From the NCBI GenBank assembly GCA_963839995.1, contig CAWIXH010000001.1, forward strand, positions 248,001-312,000: a stretch of DNA of 64,000 nt, read 5' to 3'. A program made the translations under genes and the position numbers. Of the stretch, positions 1-8,590 are shown in pieces. The first letter of the stretch is position 1. Each line of letters starts with the position of its first letter. The notes beneath the pieces are model-generated. The model ran no database searches. It worked only from the letters and a program-made list of their open reading frames with translations, and had not been told where the DNA came from. This DNA is from CAWIUB01 sp963839995 (GTDB lineage: Bacteria; Actinomycetota; Actinomycetes; Mycobacteriales; Jatrophihabitantaceae).

Positions 1-534
1 ACGACGGATGCGCTGTATGCGCTGCCCGAGGACGGCATGCGGCACGAGTTGCTCGACGGGACGCTGCTGCTGACCCCGCCGCCGTCGGTGCCACATCAGC
101 TCGCCGCCCGGCGCCTGGTCGCGGCGCTGGCCGGCGCGGCCCCCGGCGATGTCGAGGTGCTCGAGGCCGTCGGCGTGGCGGTGCCGGCCGGGCTACTCGC
201 GCCGGACGTGGTTATCGCCAGGGCCGCGGCAGTCCACACCGCCACCCGGGAGTTGACGGCGGGCGATGTGCTCGCAGTCGCCGAGCTCGTCTCTCCGTCC
301 TCCCGAACGAATGACCGCCGCTGGAAGCCGGAGGTGTACGCGGACGCCGGTATTGGTGTGTTCATCCGCGTCGAGCTCGATACCGCCCCAGGCCAGCCCG
401 AGGTAATCGTCCACGGGTTGGTCGAGGGCCGCTATCGCGTTACCGCCGTCGCGCGGGGCACCGAGCCCGCCACGGTCGCCGTACCGTTCCCGGTCACGGT
501 TACCGCGTCGGACCTCACCGGCAGCGGCCGTTAG
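1..534 (+). CDS. Uma2-family (DUF820) putative endonuclease, 5' end outside window
   Basis: The reading frame is open from base 1, so the true start lies upstream; an internal ATG at 37 would cut off the conserved opening. The sequence LPEDGMRHELLDG followed by PPPSVPHQ matches the start of Uma2 proteins, which share the PD-(D/E)xK nuclease fold. Later APDVVIAR and LVSPSSRTNDRRWKPEVYADAGI fit the family's Asp and SP-S/T-D-K motif region, here ending W-K-P-E-VYA. Uma2 proteins are common, often multicopy, in actinobacteria and cyanobacteria, and their biological role is unproven. It sits just before a decayed HicAB region, in keeping with accessory DNA. Family assignment is solid; nuclease activity is only inferred. 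Confidence 0.75.
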   Translation, partial: TTDALYALPEDGMRHELLDGTLLLTPPPSVPHQLAARRLVAALAGAAPGDVEVLEAVGVAVPAGLLAPDVVIARAAAVHTATRELTAGDVLAVAELVSPSSRTNDRRWKPEVYADAGIGVFIRVELDTAPGQPEVIVHGLVEGRYRVTAVARGTEPATVAVPFPVTVTASDLTGSGR

Positions 535-622
535 CGGTGCAGCGGCTCGAGGCGGATGTGCACCGACTCCGGGAGCTGATTGCGTGACGCGCCTGGCGGG
601 GGTCAGTCGCAGACCTTGAGGA

Positions 623-898
623 TCACCGGCTGGCCGGCTCACCCGCCTTGGTCAACTGAGACACCCGCTGCTCGGACACCTGCAACACCGCCGCCGCGTC
701 CGCCCCCGACAATCCCCGCGCCTTCAACGCCCGCGCCAACGCCCGCGACCGCCTAGCCGCCGACCGCCGCACATCATCAGCCCGCGCCTGCAGCTCCCGC
801 ACCTGCGTCACCTCGTCGTTCAACTCGCCTAGATCGTCGACGACCAGCCGCACCGGCGCGTCACCCATGTCCCGCGGAAGAAAGAGTAGTACCGCCAT
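623..898 (-). pseudogene. HicB-like antitoxin remnant (C-terminal half)
   Basis: The 91-residue frame keeps the end of the HicB-like domain, a charged helix rich in Arg/Ala, and a C-terminal helix-turn-helix (residues about 60-85, with GLSGADAAAVLQVSEQRVSQL). The layout parallels the HicB gene at 1291-1680 (helical linker, then AGALLGVSRSRAQQL), but the N-terminal beta-sheet part is missing or unrecognisable upstream of 898. No toxin gene lies next to it on this strand. It is probably the leftover of a second hicAB locus; it could instead be a small stand-alone HTH protein. Confidence 0.5.
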
Positions 899-1007
899 GG
901 CCCTCGCCAGGCAAAGGCAGTGCCCAATCTTGGCCGATGTTGAGGAAAGTCATGCTACGTGTACACCGTCGATGTCCACCGCTTAGACAGTTGCTCAGTC
1001 CAGCCGC

Positions 1008-1019
1008 TAGACTTACACT
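1008..1019 (+). promoter_or_regulatory. Leaderless-type -10 element before hicA
   Basis: TAGACT at 1008-1013 lies exactly 6 nt before the GTG at 1020, and no Shine-Dalgarno sequence is present. This is the spacing expected when transcription starts at the start codon. The same geometry is seen at other TA modules in this window. Confidence 0.5.
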
Positions 1020-1294
1020 GTGAAGGCGAGGGAAGTGAGCAGGCGGATCGAGCGGCTCGGCGGCATGGTAGTGCGACAGAGCGCCTCGCACCGCATCTAC
1101 GAGAAGGACGGCTGCAGGACGATGGTCGCCCAGCACGGCGGCGGCCGCGACATCCCGAGCGGGCTCCGGCTGTCCGTCTCTACCAAGATCGTCATCGCGT
1201 CCCTCTGTCAAACCAATATACGTTACCGCATCGGATCGAGCGGCACGATGGAAAAGCCGATGTCTTCGGGAAGGGATGGCTGATCAGGCGATGA
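1020..1294 (+). pseudogene. hicA: HicA-like toxin, disrupted
   Basis: HicA is a small dsRBD-fold mRNA interferase held in check by HicB. The frame starting at GTG 1020 gives MKAREVSRRIERLGG, then VRQSASHRIYEK with the catalytic His of the SHRxY motif, then HGGGRDIPSG, all typical of HicA. After about 1170 the similarity stops. The expected C-terminus (RIER...VFGKGWLIRR) reappears in another frame at about 1235-1294. The stretch between, about 60 nt, looks like an insertion that also shifts the frame. The 3' end overlaps hicB by ATGA at 1291. As read, no complete toxin can be made. Confidence 0.7.
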
Positions 1295-1680
1295 GCGAGC
1301 GGGTGTATCGGGTCGTGGTGACCCGTGAGGGTGATGACTGGCTGGCTGACGTGCCGGACGCTCCGCCTGCGCACACCTTTGCGCGGAACTTGGAATCGTT
1401 GGACCGCTACGTGCGCGAGGCGCTCGTGCTGGCCGAGGATCTGCCGGACGAATCGATGGGGTCGCTGCAGTTGGCGTGGGAGTTCCATACCGGCGACGAG
1501 GCATTGGATATGGAGCTGGCCCGGCTGCGGGCCGAGCGTGACGAGGTTGCGCAATCGCAGGCGCGGCTCGAGGACGATACGGCTCGGCTGGCAGGCAAGC
1601 TGTCGGGGTTCTCGGTGCGGGATGCAGGCGCCTTGCTGGGCGTGTCGCGGTCGCGGGCCCAGCAGCTGCGCGCCAGCTGA
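1291..1680 (+). CDS. hicB: HicB-like antitoxin with C-terminal HTH
   Basis: The protein opens with the HicB partial RNase H-like fold: YRVVVTREGDDWLADVPD, then the HTFARNLESLDRYVREAL signature. A charged helix follows, and a C-terminal DNA-binding segment (FSVRDAGALLGVSRSRAQQL). HicB neutralises HicA and represses its own operon. I chose ATG 1291 because it forms an ATGA overlap with the hicA C-terminal frame; ATG 1276 is in frame but would lie inside hicA. The gene is intact although its toxin is broken. Confidence 0.8.
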   Translation: MSERVYRVVVTREGDDWLADVPDAPPAHTFARNLESLDRYVREALVLAEDLPDESMGSLQLAWEFHTGDEALDMELARLRAERDEVAQSQARLEDDTARLAGKLSGFSVRDAGALLGVSRSRAQQLRAS

Positions 1681-1710
1681 CCGCGTCTCCTGCTCTTGGG
1701 CCAGTTGCGT

Positions 1711-2625
1711 TCAGATTGCCCGGATGTCGATCACGGCCATACGCGGGCCGAAGCGCGGTTTGCGGACGCCGGACGCCTCGATCAGCCGCACGACCCGCTG
1801 GCGCTGGCCCTGCCATGGCGCCAGCAGCCGGAGCATCTGGGCGTCGTCGCTGCGCGGTGCCCCGGTCAGCGCGTAGCCGACCAGGTCGGGAATGTGGTAG
1901 TCGCCAACGCTCACCGCGTCCGGGTGCCCGAGCGCGCGTTGCACGGTCTCGGCCGCGGTCCACTCGCCGATGCCCGGCACGAGCCGCAGCCGGGAAACCG
2001 CGGCGGGAAGCGGGAGCGCCACGCACTCCTCCAGCCGGGACGCGACGGTGGCGGCCGCCCGGATCGCCCGCTGCCGCTGCAGGTCCACGCCGAGCCGATG
2101 CCACTCCCAGGTGGTGATCTGCAGCAGCACCTCGGGACTGGGCGGCACGCGCAGCCGGCCCATCGGGCCCGGTGCCGGGGTGCCGAAGTGGTGCAGCAGG
2201 CCGCGCCAAGCCCGCCGCGATTCACCACCTGTGACGCGCTGCTCGAGCACCGCTGGGACGAGCGAGTCGAGCACCAACCCGGTCCGCGGCAGCCGCATCC
2301 CGGGACGGCGGCGCAACACCGCGTGCAGCAGCGGATACGCCGAGACGTCCAGCGCCGACCAGTCGTCGCCCTCGCCCAGCAGCTGCGGCACCGTGTCGAG
2401 CATCCATCGGGCCCCGGGGCCCCAGGCCGTAGCGTGCACCGAACCCGAGGCTCGCAAGGCCAGCGTGCCAGGACCGTCCGGAGTCAGGCAGGCCCACCAA
2501 AACGTCCCGTCAGGACTCACCTGATGCGCCGGATCCCCGCCTCCGTGCCGCAACGGGCCGAGCGAGCTCAGCACATCGACCGGACGCCCAGGCGCCCAGA
2601 TCCGCTCAAGCATCCGCTCAAACAT
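1711..2625 (-). CDS. DNA-3-methyladenine glycosylase 2 family protein (AlkA-like)
   Basis: This is a helix-hairpin-helix base-excision enzyme that removes alkylated purines from DNA. The HhH element is LRLVPGIGEWTAAETVQRAL, followed by the GPD region with the likely catalytic Asp in VSVGDYHIP. An N-terminal domain precedes it (PGRPVDVLSSLGPLRHGGGDP, then WWACLTPDGPGTLALR), as in actinobacterial AlkA-like proteins of about 300 residues. ATG 2625 (MFERM) is preferred because the longer start at 2664 would run further into the upstream nucleotidyltransferase gene; even so they overlap by 8 nt, suggesting one transcript. Substrate range is not shown by the sequence. Confidence 0.85.
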   Translation of the reverse strand: MFERMLERIWAPGRPVDVLSSLGPLRHGGGDPAHQVSPDGTFWWACLTPDGPGTLALRASGSVHATAWGPGARWMLDTVPQLLGEGDDWSALDVSAYPLLHAVLRRRPGMRLPRTGLVLDSLVPAVLEQRVTGGESRRAWRGLLHHFGTPAPGPMGRLRVPPSPEVLLQITTWEWHRLGVDLQRQRAIRAAATVASRLEECVALPLPAAVSRLRLVPGIGEWTAAETVQRALGHPDAVSVGDYHIPDLVGYALTGAPRSDDAQMLRLLAPWQGQRQRVVRLIEASGVRKPRFGPRMAVIDIRAI

Positions 2626-3691
2626 CAGACGAGAATCGCACCGATCCGGCCGGCAGCTCGACATCCGGCCACACCCGCGCGCCGCCGAGCAGCTCCACGC
2701 CCGAGCCGATCCGCGCCCGATCGCCGATCACCGCGTCCTGCAGGCGGACGTCCACCGCCACCACGGCGTCGCGGCCCACCACGCTGCGCCGCACCACCGA
2801 CCCCTCGCCCACCGTCGCGCCGTCGAACAGCACCGCGCCGTCCAGCGTCGCGCCGGGGCCGACGACGCATCCGGCACCCACCGTCGTACCGCCGCATAGC
2901 AGGGCGTCGGCCGCCACCGAGGCACCGGGCAGCACCAGCGACTCGCCGACGGGGCCGGGCAGCGCCGCCGACGGGGCCAGGCCGCGGACCAGGTCGGCCG
3001 AGCCCGCGACCAGGTCCGCCGGCTTGCCGATGTCGCGCCAGTAGGTCGTGTCGACGAAGCCGAGCACCGTCGCGCCGGACGCCAACAGCCCAGGGAACGT
3101 CTCCCGCTCGACCGACACCGGGCGGCCCGCCGGGATGGCGTCCACCACCGAACGCCGGAACACGTACGTTCCCGCGTTGATCTGGTCGGTCACCGGGTCC
3201 GGGTCCTTCTCCAGGAACGCCCGCACCCGGTCGTCCGGATCGGTCGGCACGCAGCCGAACGCCCGCGGGTCGTCGACCTTGGTCAGGTACAGCGTCACGT
3301 CCGCATCCGCGTCGGTGTGCCGGGCGAGCAGGGCCCGCAGGTCGACACCGGACAGCACGTCCCCGTTGAAGATCAGCGTCGTCCCGCCGCGTAGCCGATC
3401 GGCGACGTTGCGGATGCCGCCGCCGGTGCCTAGCGGCTCGGCCTCGACCACGTACTCGAGGTCCAGACCGAGGGCGGAGCCGTCGGCGAAGTGCTCGGAG
3501 AACACCTCGGCCCGGTAGGACGTGCCGAGCACGACGTGCTCGACTCCGGCCTCGCGAATCCGCGAGAGCAGATGCGTCAGGAACGGCACCCCGGCCGTCG
3601 GCAGCATCGGCTTCGGGGCCGACAAGGTGAGCGGCCGCAGCCGGGTGCCCAGGCCGCCCACCAGGACGACCGCGTCGACGCCACTCACCAT
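2618..3691 (-). CDS. manB: Sugar-1-phosphate nucleotidyltransferase (ManB/GMP-type)
   Basis: The 357-residue protein starts with the nucleotidyltransferase signature LVGGLGTRLRPLT and KPMLP, continues with EAEPLGTGGGIRN, the metal-binding IFNGDVLSG and YWRDIGKP, and ends in a left-handed beta-helix of hexapeptide repeats. This is the architecture of mannose-1-phosphate guanylyltransferases (mycobacterial ManB, Rv3264c), which make GDP-mannose. Its place directly after a wbbL-like gene matches the mycobacterial order. GDP-mannose would feed the two gmd-like genes at 17-19 kb. ATG 3691 overlaps the stop of wbbL by 7 nt. Glucose-1-phosphate thymidylyltransferase activity cannot be excluded, so the substrate is an inference. 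Confidence 0.82.
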   Translation of the reverse strand: MVSGVDAVVLVGGLGTRLRPLTLSAPKPMLPTAGVPFLTHLLSRIREAGVEHVVLGTSYRAEVFSEHFADGSALGLDLEYVVEAEPLGTGGGIRNVADRLRGGTTLIFNGDVLSGVDLRALLARHTDADADVTLYLTKVDDPRAFGCVPTDPDDRVRAFLEKDPDPVTDQINAGTYVFRRSVVDAIPAGRPVSVERETFPGLLASGATVLGFVDTTYWRDIGKPADLVAGSADLVRGLAPSAALPGPVGESLVLPGASVAADALLCGGTTVGAGCVVGPGATLDGAVLFDGATVGEGSVVRRSVVGRDAVVAVDVRLQDAVIGDRARIGSGVELLGGARVWPDVELPAGSVRFSSDV

Positions 3692-4565
3692 GTCCTCCGT
3701 TGGGGCGCGGCGCCCTCGGCCACGCCGCGGAATCGGCGGGCGAGCAGCGACCGCAGCCATAGCCCGGCCCGCAGCGCCGACCGTACCGGCAGCCAGCGCC
3801 ATCCGGGGTAGCGGCGCGACAGGTAACGGGCCGCGCTGCGGTGGTGCTCGACGGCCATCCGCGCCGAATCCCGGGCGGTGGCGTGCCCACCGGTGTGCTC
3901 CACGGCCGCGCCCGGCACGTAGACGCTCTGCCAGCCGAGCCGGCTGAGGCGTTCACCGAGGTCGACGTCCTCGAAGTACATGAAGTACTCCGGGTCGAAG
4001 CCGCCGACTGCATCGAAGGCCGGACGGCGGACGAGCAGGCACGAGCCGGACAGCCAGCCGGTCGGCCCCTCGGCGGGCGCGCCGCGCTCGCGGCGGTAGG
4101 ACTCCGTCCACGGATTGCTCGGCCACCACCAGCCGAACACCGCGTGGCCGATTCCGCGGCCCAGCGACGGCAGGGCTCGCGCCGACGGGTAGATCTCGCC
4201 GGACGGGGTGAGGATCAGCGGTCCGAACGCTCCTGCCTGCGGCCAGCGGGCCGTGGCGCCGATCAGCTCGTCGAGGGCGCCGGCTCGCCAGATGATGTCC
4301 GGGTTGCTGATCAGCACAAGTTCGGTGTCGGTCTGCGCCACGCCGAGGTTCGCCGCGCCGCCGTAGCCCAGGTTGCCACCGGTCGGCACTACCCGGATGT
4401 TGGCCTGCTGCTGGGCGCGCTCCACCGAGCCGTCGGTCGACCCGTTGTCGGCAAGCACCACGTCGACCTCGGCCGTGGTCGCGGCTCGTGCAGCGAGTCG
4501 AGGAAGGTCTGCAGGGTCGCACCCGGCGAGTACGTCACCACGACAACCGAGAGCTTGGTGGTCAT
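3685..4565 (-). pseudogene. wbbL: WbbL-type rhamnosyltransferase (GT2), frameshifted
   Basis: WbbL adds L-rhamnose to decaprenyl-PP-GlcNAc, the linker that joins arabinogalactan to peptidoglycan in mycobacteria. The start at ATG 4565 (MTTKLSVVVVTYSPG...TFLDSLHE) is in one frame and the rest (VDVVLADNGSTDGS onward) in another; one base seems missing near 4485. The body has NLGYGGAANLG, SNPD, GWLSGSCLLVRRPAFDAVGGFD and YFEDVDLGERL, all typical of WbbL, and total length is about 293 residues, close to the family. ATG 4565 overlaps the upstream stop as ATGA and the 3' end overlaps manB. Because WbbL is essential where studied, a sequencing indel is as likely as a true mutation. Confidence 0.8.
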
Positions 4566-5734
4566 CCGTGGTCCCCGCGAAAGCGTGAGCGCAGCGAGCG
4601 GTTTCGTGGGGTGGTTCGGATCGCCCGCTCGTACGCCTCGATGTGCGCGGCGGCGCAGGCGTCCCAGGTGAACCCGGCAGCGCGCTTGATCGCAGCCTCG
4701 CCGAGCCGTTGCCGCTCGGCCGGGTCGTCGAGCAGTTGCTTTAGCGCGGACACGATCGACGCCGCGTCCGGCTCGGTATACGCGACGGCTTCGCCGCCGA
4801 CCTCAGGCAGGGCGAGCCGTCGCGTGGTCAGCACTGTGGCACCACACGCCATCGCCTCGAGCACCGGCAGGCCGAACCCCTCGCCCAGGCTCGGGTACGC
4901 CACCACCTGGGCCCCGCCCAGCAGCGGGGCCAGCTGCTCGACCGGCAGGTAGCCCGGCCGGATCAACGTCAGCTGCTCGGGAATGTCGGCGATCGCGGCG
5001 TCCAGCTCGCTGCCGTGCCAGCCGGCACCGCCGGCCAGGACGAGCGCGGGAGGGTTCGCCCGTTCCCGGACGGCCTGCACCCAGCCGCGCACCAGCGCGG
5101 GCACGTTCTTTCGCGGCTCAAGGGTGCCGAGAAACGCGACGTAGTCCTGCCCCTCGGCAATGTCCAGCTCCTCCCGGACGGCACGCACCGCGTCCGCCGA
5201 CGGTGGGCCGAACACGTCGCGATCGACACCGTAATAGGCGACCTGCAGCCTCGCCCGATCGGCTCCCGCCACTCGGACCAGCTCGTCGGCCGTGGCCTGG
5301 GATGGCACCACGCAGCACGCCGCCCGCCGGAGCGCCAGCTTGGTCGCTGCCCGGAAGAACGGTCCCTTCGTCCGGGTGTGGACGGTCGGCTGGGTGAAGA
5401 ACGTCGCGTCGTGCAGGGTGACCACCACCGGCACCCGCGCGCGCAGCGGGTGGGTGTAGTGCGGCGAATGCAGGACGTCCGGCGCGAGCCGCCGCACAAT
5501 CCGCGGCAGCCCGACCTGCTCCCACGCCAGCCTCGTCGGCCGCCGGTCGGTCGCCCGTCCGGCCGCCACGGGCTCGCGACCGCTCAGGGCCGAATACTGC
5601 GCGACGTCGGCACGACGGCAGACGACCCTGATGTCGACACCCGCCTGGCGCAGCGCGGGGACCAGGCTGTCGACATAACGGCCCACGCCCCGCCGGTCCG
5701 CGGGCACCGCCGTCGCGTCGAGCAGCACGCGCAC
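4562..5734 (-). CDS. Glycosyltransferase family 4 protein
   Basis: A retaining GT-B glycosyltransferase of 390 residues. The N-terminal domain begins VRVLLDATAVPADRRGVGRYVDSL, a fold seen in mannosyltransferase-like GT4 enzymes. The donor-binding domain has FLGTLEPRKN, then GYLPVEQLAPLLGGA and the EX7E motif inside EGFGLPVLEAMACG. GTG 5734 is chosen because the conserved start begins there; the longer frame to 5806 adds a non-conserved stretch. It is translationally coupled to wbbL (ATGA at 4562-4565), so it most likely acts on the same lipid-linked glycan. Sugar and acceptor are unknown. Confidence 0.83.
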   Translation of the reverse strand: MRVLLDATAVPADRRGVGRYVDSLVPALRQAGVDIRVVCRRADVAQYSALSGREPVAAGRATDRRPTRLAWEQVGLPRIVRRLAPDVLHSPHYTHPLRARVPVVVTLHDATFFTQPTVHTRTKGPFFRAATKLALRRAACCVVPSQATADELVRVAGADRARLQVAYYGVDRDVFGPPSADAVRAVREELDIAEGQDYVAFLGTLEPRKNVPALVRGWVQAVRERANPPALVLAGGAGWHGSELDAAIADIPEQLTLIRPGYLPVEQLAPLLGGAQVVAYPSLGEGFGLPVLEAMACGATVLTTRRLALPEVGGEAVAYTEPDAASIVSALKQLLDDPAERQRLGEAAIKRAAGFTWDACAAAHIEAYERAIRTTPRNRSLRSRFRGDHG

Positions 5735-5820
5735 GTAGGACTCCGGACCGATGGACAACAGGCGACCGCGGCAGCCTACCCGGCCATCGCTGCGTCCGAA
5801 CTGCACTAGAGTGGCCGGTC

Positions 5821-6786
5821 GTGTCCGAGCCCGCAGCCGGGCCGCCGACAGGGCGGCGCCGCCGCGTCATCCGGATCGTGCATGTCGCGGGCATCGCGAT
5901 CGCCCTGCTTGCCGTGGCATTGCTCGCGAAGACCTTGGCGGCCCAGTGGTCGGAGGTCCGCTCGTCAATCATCCACGCAAACCTGGGCTGGCTCGCGGTC
6001 GCGTTGCTGTGCAGCGCCGCGTCGATGACCGGCCTCGGCCTGCTGTGGTGGCGCTGCTTCCACGTCTTCGGGTCCTTCCCCCGCCGCCGCGAGGCTCTGT
6101 CGTGGTACTTCGGAGGTGAGCTGGGCAAGTACCTGCCCGGCGGGGTCTGGTCGGTGCTCGGACGTGGCGAGCTCGCCCAGCGCGGCCGGGTGAGCCGAAG
6201 CACCGCATATGCGACCACCCTGATCTCGTACGGTGCCATGTGCATCGCGGCGGCGATCGCTTGCGGGGTGCTCGCGCCGATCGTCGCCGCGGACGGGCAG
6301 GGGCTGGGCTGGGCATGGCTGCCGCTACTGCTGATACCGCTTGGTGTCGCGGCCGTGCACCCCGCGATTCTCGGCCGGATCCTCACCTTCGGCCGCCGGG
6401 TGACCAAAGGGCGTCTCACCCTTGAGCCGCAGCCCTGGGGCAGCATGCTGGGACTGATCGCGTGGTCGATCCCCACCTGGCTGTTCCTCGGCGGGGCATC
6501 GGTGGCCGTCACGTCTGCGCTCGGCTACGACCAGCAGCCTGCGCGAGTCGCCTTTGCCGCGATCGCTGGGTGGATACTTGGGTTCCTCGCGGTGCCGGTA
6601 CCGGCCGGAGCGGGGCTGCGGGAGCTCGTGTTCGTCGGGCTCTGCGGTCTGGACGGCGCCCCCGCGACCGCGGTCGCGGCTATCGCCCGGCTCCTGCTCA
6701 TCGTGGTCGACGGCATCGGCGGTGTGGTAGGGCTCTGGTACGCCCGTAAGCACAACACAGCGACACTGGCAAGGTCCAATACCTAA
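5821..6786 (+). CDS. Lysylphosphatidylglycerol synthase TM-domain / UPF0104 membrane protein
   Basis: A polytopic membrane protein of 321 residues, with about eight hydrophobic helices. SWYFGGELGKYLPGGVWSVLGR and VPVPAGAGLRELVFVGL are the hallmarks of the flippase-like membrane domain first described in LPG synthase (MprF), without the C-terminal aminoacyl transferase domain. Such stand-alone proteins often sit in glycan clusters and are thought to help lipid-linked sugar flipping; that role is inferred. A likely -10 (TAGAGT, 5807-5812) lies 8 nt before GTG 5821, in the short divergent gap with the GT4 gene. Confidence 0.78.
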   Translation: MSEPAAGPPTGRRRRVIRIVHVAGIAIALLAVALLAKTLAAQWSEVRSSIIHANLGWLAVALLCSAASMTGLGLLWWRCFHVFGSFPRRREALSWYFGGELGKYLPGGVWSVLGRGELAQRGRVSRSTAYATTLISYGAMCIAAAIACGVLAPIVAADGQGLGWAWLPLLLIPLGVAAVHPAILGRILTFGRRVTKGRLTLEPQPWGSMLGLIAWSIPTWLFLGGASVAVTSALGYDQQPARVAFAAIAGWILGFLAVPVPAGAGLRELVFVGLCGLDGAPATAVAAIARLLLIVVDGIGGVVGLWYARKHNTATLARSNT

Positions 6787-6804
6787 GCCGGACGGGAGGC
6801 CGAC

Positions 6805-7536
6805 ATGGACAGGGGTGACGCATTGCGTCGCGCCAAGACCGCGTACGCCGACGGCGCGCGGCATACCGGCAATGCGCTCACTCGCTTGGGCGTCATCGGC
6901 TCACAGCCGCCCACTCGTGACCAACGACTCAAGCACTGGGCGTACAGCCTCACCCGAGTTCACGACTCGCTGGCGATCGCCGAGCTGGACGTGCCGTGGT
7001 GGACCTACCGCGCGATCGATGTCGTCGAGTCGTGGCTCGCCTCCCGTGCACGGCCGATCCGGGTGTTCGAGTACGGCTCCGGTGCCAGCACGCTGTGGTT
7101 GGCCAAGCGTACGGACGAGGTGCACTCCGTCGAGCACCATCGTGGCTTCGGTGAGCACATCGCGCCAACTGTCACGGGGGTCGGCAACGTAGATCTCAGT
7201 ATCGTCGAGCCGGCCGCTTCGGCCGCGCCGGCAGTCCCGTCCGCGAAGGAAGGCCATGCCGGTCTCGACTTCGCCGACTACGTCGCGACGATCGACAAGG
7301 TCGGCGGTGAGTTCTCGCTGATCGTGATCGACGGCCGTGCCCGCGAGGCGTGTCTGGCTGCAGCGATCCGCCACCTCTCACCGGACGGGATCATCGTCTT
7401 CGACAACACCCGCCGCGCTCGTTACCGTCGGGCGATCGCCGCATCGGGGCTCGCTGAGCAACGGTTGCGCGGGATTACTCCGACGCTGCCGTATCCCGAC
7501 CAAACGTCAATCCTGTCGACGCGCCAGATCGAATAG
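6805..7536 (+). CDS. Class I SAM-dependent methyltransferase-like protein
   Basis: The 243-residue protein has a Rossmann-like core: VFEYGSGASTLWLA (SAM motif I with GxG), VHSVEHHRGF (post-I acidic end) and FSLIVIDGRAREACL followed by LSPDGIIVFDNTRR. This pattern matches small methyltransferase-like proteins found near polysaccharide genes. It starts 18 nt after the flippase-like gene on the same strand, so the two probably form an operon. Target is unknown; it may modify a sugar or a lipid carrier. Confidence 0.65.
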   Translation: MDRGDALRRAKTAYADGARHTGNALTRLGVIGSQPPTRDQRLKHWAYSLTRVHDSLAIAELDVPWWTYRAIDVVESWLASRARPIRVFEYGSGASTLWLAKRTDEVHSVEHHRGFGEHIAPTVTGVGNVDLSIVEPAASAAPAVPSAKEGHAGLDFADYVATIDKVGGEFSLIVIDGRAREACLAAAIRHLSPDGIIVFDNTRRARYRRAIAASGLAEQRLRGITPTLPYPDQTSILSTRQIE

Positions 7537-7540
7537 CCGC

Positions 7541-8533
7541 CTATCCGACCCGCAGCGCAAGCTCGTGCTCTTGATGCTCGGGTAGCTGCTCGCCCTTCCC
7601 GAAGCGCATCTTCTTCGTATGTTCCAGCGTGTCCTCGATCAGCAGTCGATTGGTGCGGATGAGGTCGGAGATGATGCCGATAATGACGCTGAGGAACGAG
7701 ATGATCAGTAAGACCGTGCCGAGGATCAGCGACTGCAAGTGCCCGCCCGGGTTGTCCTGCAACTGCAGGATCGCAAACCGAACGAACGGGATCAGTCCCA
7801 GGACGCCGAACACCACGGCGAGCGCCGTGAAGATGACGTATGGCTTGTACATGATGTAGGCGCGCACGATTGCACCCGCCGAATTGAAGATGTGCTGGCG
7901 CGTCGACTTGAAGAGCCGGGACTCGCGTGTTTTCGGATTCGTCCGCACCGGGATGCTGGAGATCGACAGCTTCTTGTTCCCGGCCTGGATAATCGTCTCC
8001 ATGCAGTAGCTAAAGCGGGTGATCGTATTGAGCAGCATGATGCTCTCGCGCGAATACGCCCGGAAACCGCTGGCCGCGTCGGGCAGGTCGGTGCCCGCGG
8101 CCAGATTGACGATGCGGCTGCCGAACTTCTGCATCATGATCTTGAATCTGGAGAAGTGCTCAACCAGATGCACCTGCCGGTCGGCGATGACGATATCCGC
8201 CTCGCCGGAGAGGATCGGCTGGACGAGGTCGGCGATGCGATCCTGCGGATACTGGTTGTCGCCGTCGGTGTTGACGACGATGTCGGCGCCGAGTTCCAAT
8301 GCGCACTGCACGCCGTCGTGGAACGACCGGCCCAGACCGCGATTGCGCGCATGACGTACGAAATGGGACACACCATAGGACTTGGCTACGTCGACAGTCC
8401 GATCGGTCGAGCCGTCGTCGATGATCAAGACGATGATCTCGTCGATCCCCGGGATGTGCTTGGGAATCGACTCAAGGACCAGCGGAAGGGTCTCCTCCTC
8501 GTTCAGGCAGGGCACCTGGACAACCAATCGCAA
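7541..8533 (-). CDS. GT2 polyprenyl-phosphate sugar transferase-like, with two C-terminal TM segments
   Basis: The GT-A domain (residues 1-230) begins VVQVPCLNEEETLPLVLESIP and has LIIDDGSTDRT and the DxD-like NTDGDNQY, followed by DLPDAASGFRAYSRES, all typical of dolichol-phosphate-mannose-synthase-like enzymes. Residues about 240-300 hold two hydrophobic helices, as in GtrB/ArnC-type enzymes that charge undecaprenyl phosphate at the membrane. Its base use is less GC-rich than most neighbours, which hints at separate ancestry. It converges with the methyltransferase at 7536 with only 4 bp between the stops. Confidence 0.8.
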   Translation of the reverse strand: MRLVVQVPCLNEEETLPLVLESIPKHIPGIDEIIVLIIDDGSTDRTVDVAKSYGVSHFVRHARNRGLGRSFHDGVQCALELGADIVVNTDGDNQYPQDRIADLVQPILSGEADIVIADRQVHLVEHFSRFKIMMQKFGSRIVNLAAGTDLPDAASGFRAYSRESIMLLNTITRFSYCMETIIQAGNKKLSISSIPVRTNPKTRESRLFKSTRQHIFNSAGAIVRAYIMYKPYVIFTALAVVFGVLGLIPFVRFAILQLQDNPGGHLQSLILGTVLLIISFLSVIIGIISDLIRTNRLLIEDTLEHTKKMRFGKGEQLPEHQEHELALRVG

Positions 8534-8590
8534 CGTCGTGACCTCGTCTCTCGTACAGCTGCCGGTCGCAGAATACGCCGACGCCCCGGC

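Noticed and set aside
1696..3180. A 494-codon plus-strand frame
   Set aside because: Antisense to the AlkA-like and ManB-like genes; composition is His/Arg/Pro/Gln-biased without any motif.
2625..4013. A 462-codon minus-strand frame over the nucleotidyltransferase
   Set aside because: Shadow of manB and wbbL with no domain; the manB frame holds all family motifs.
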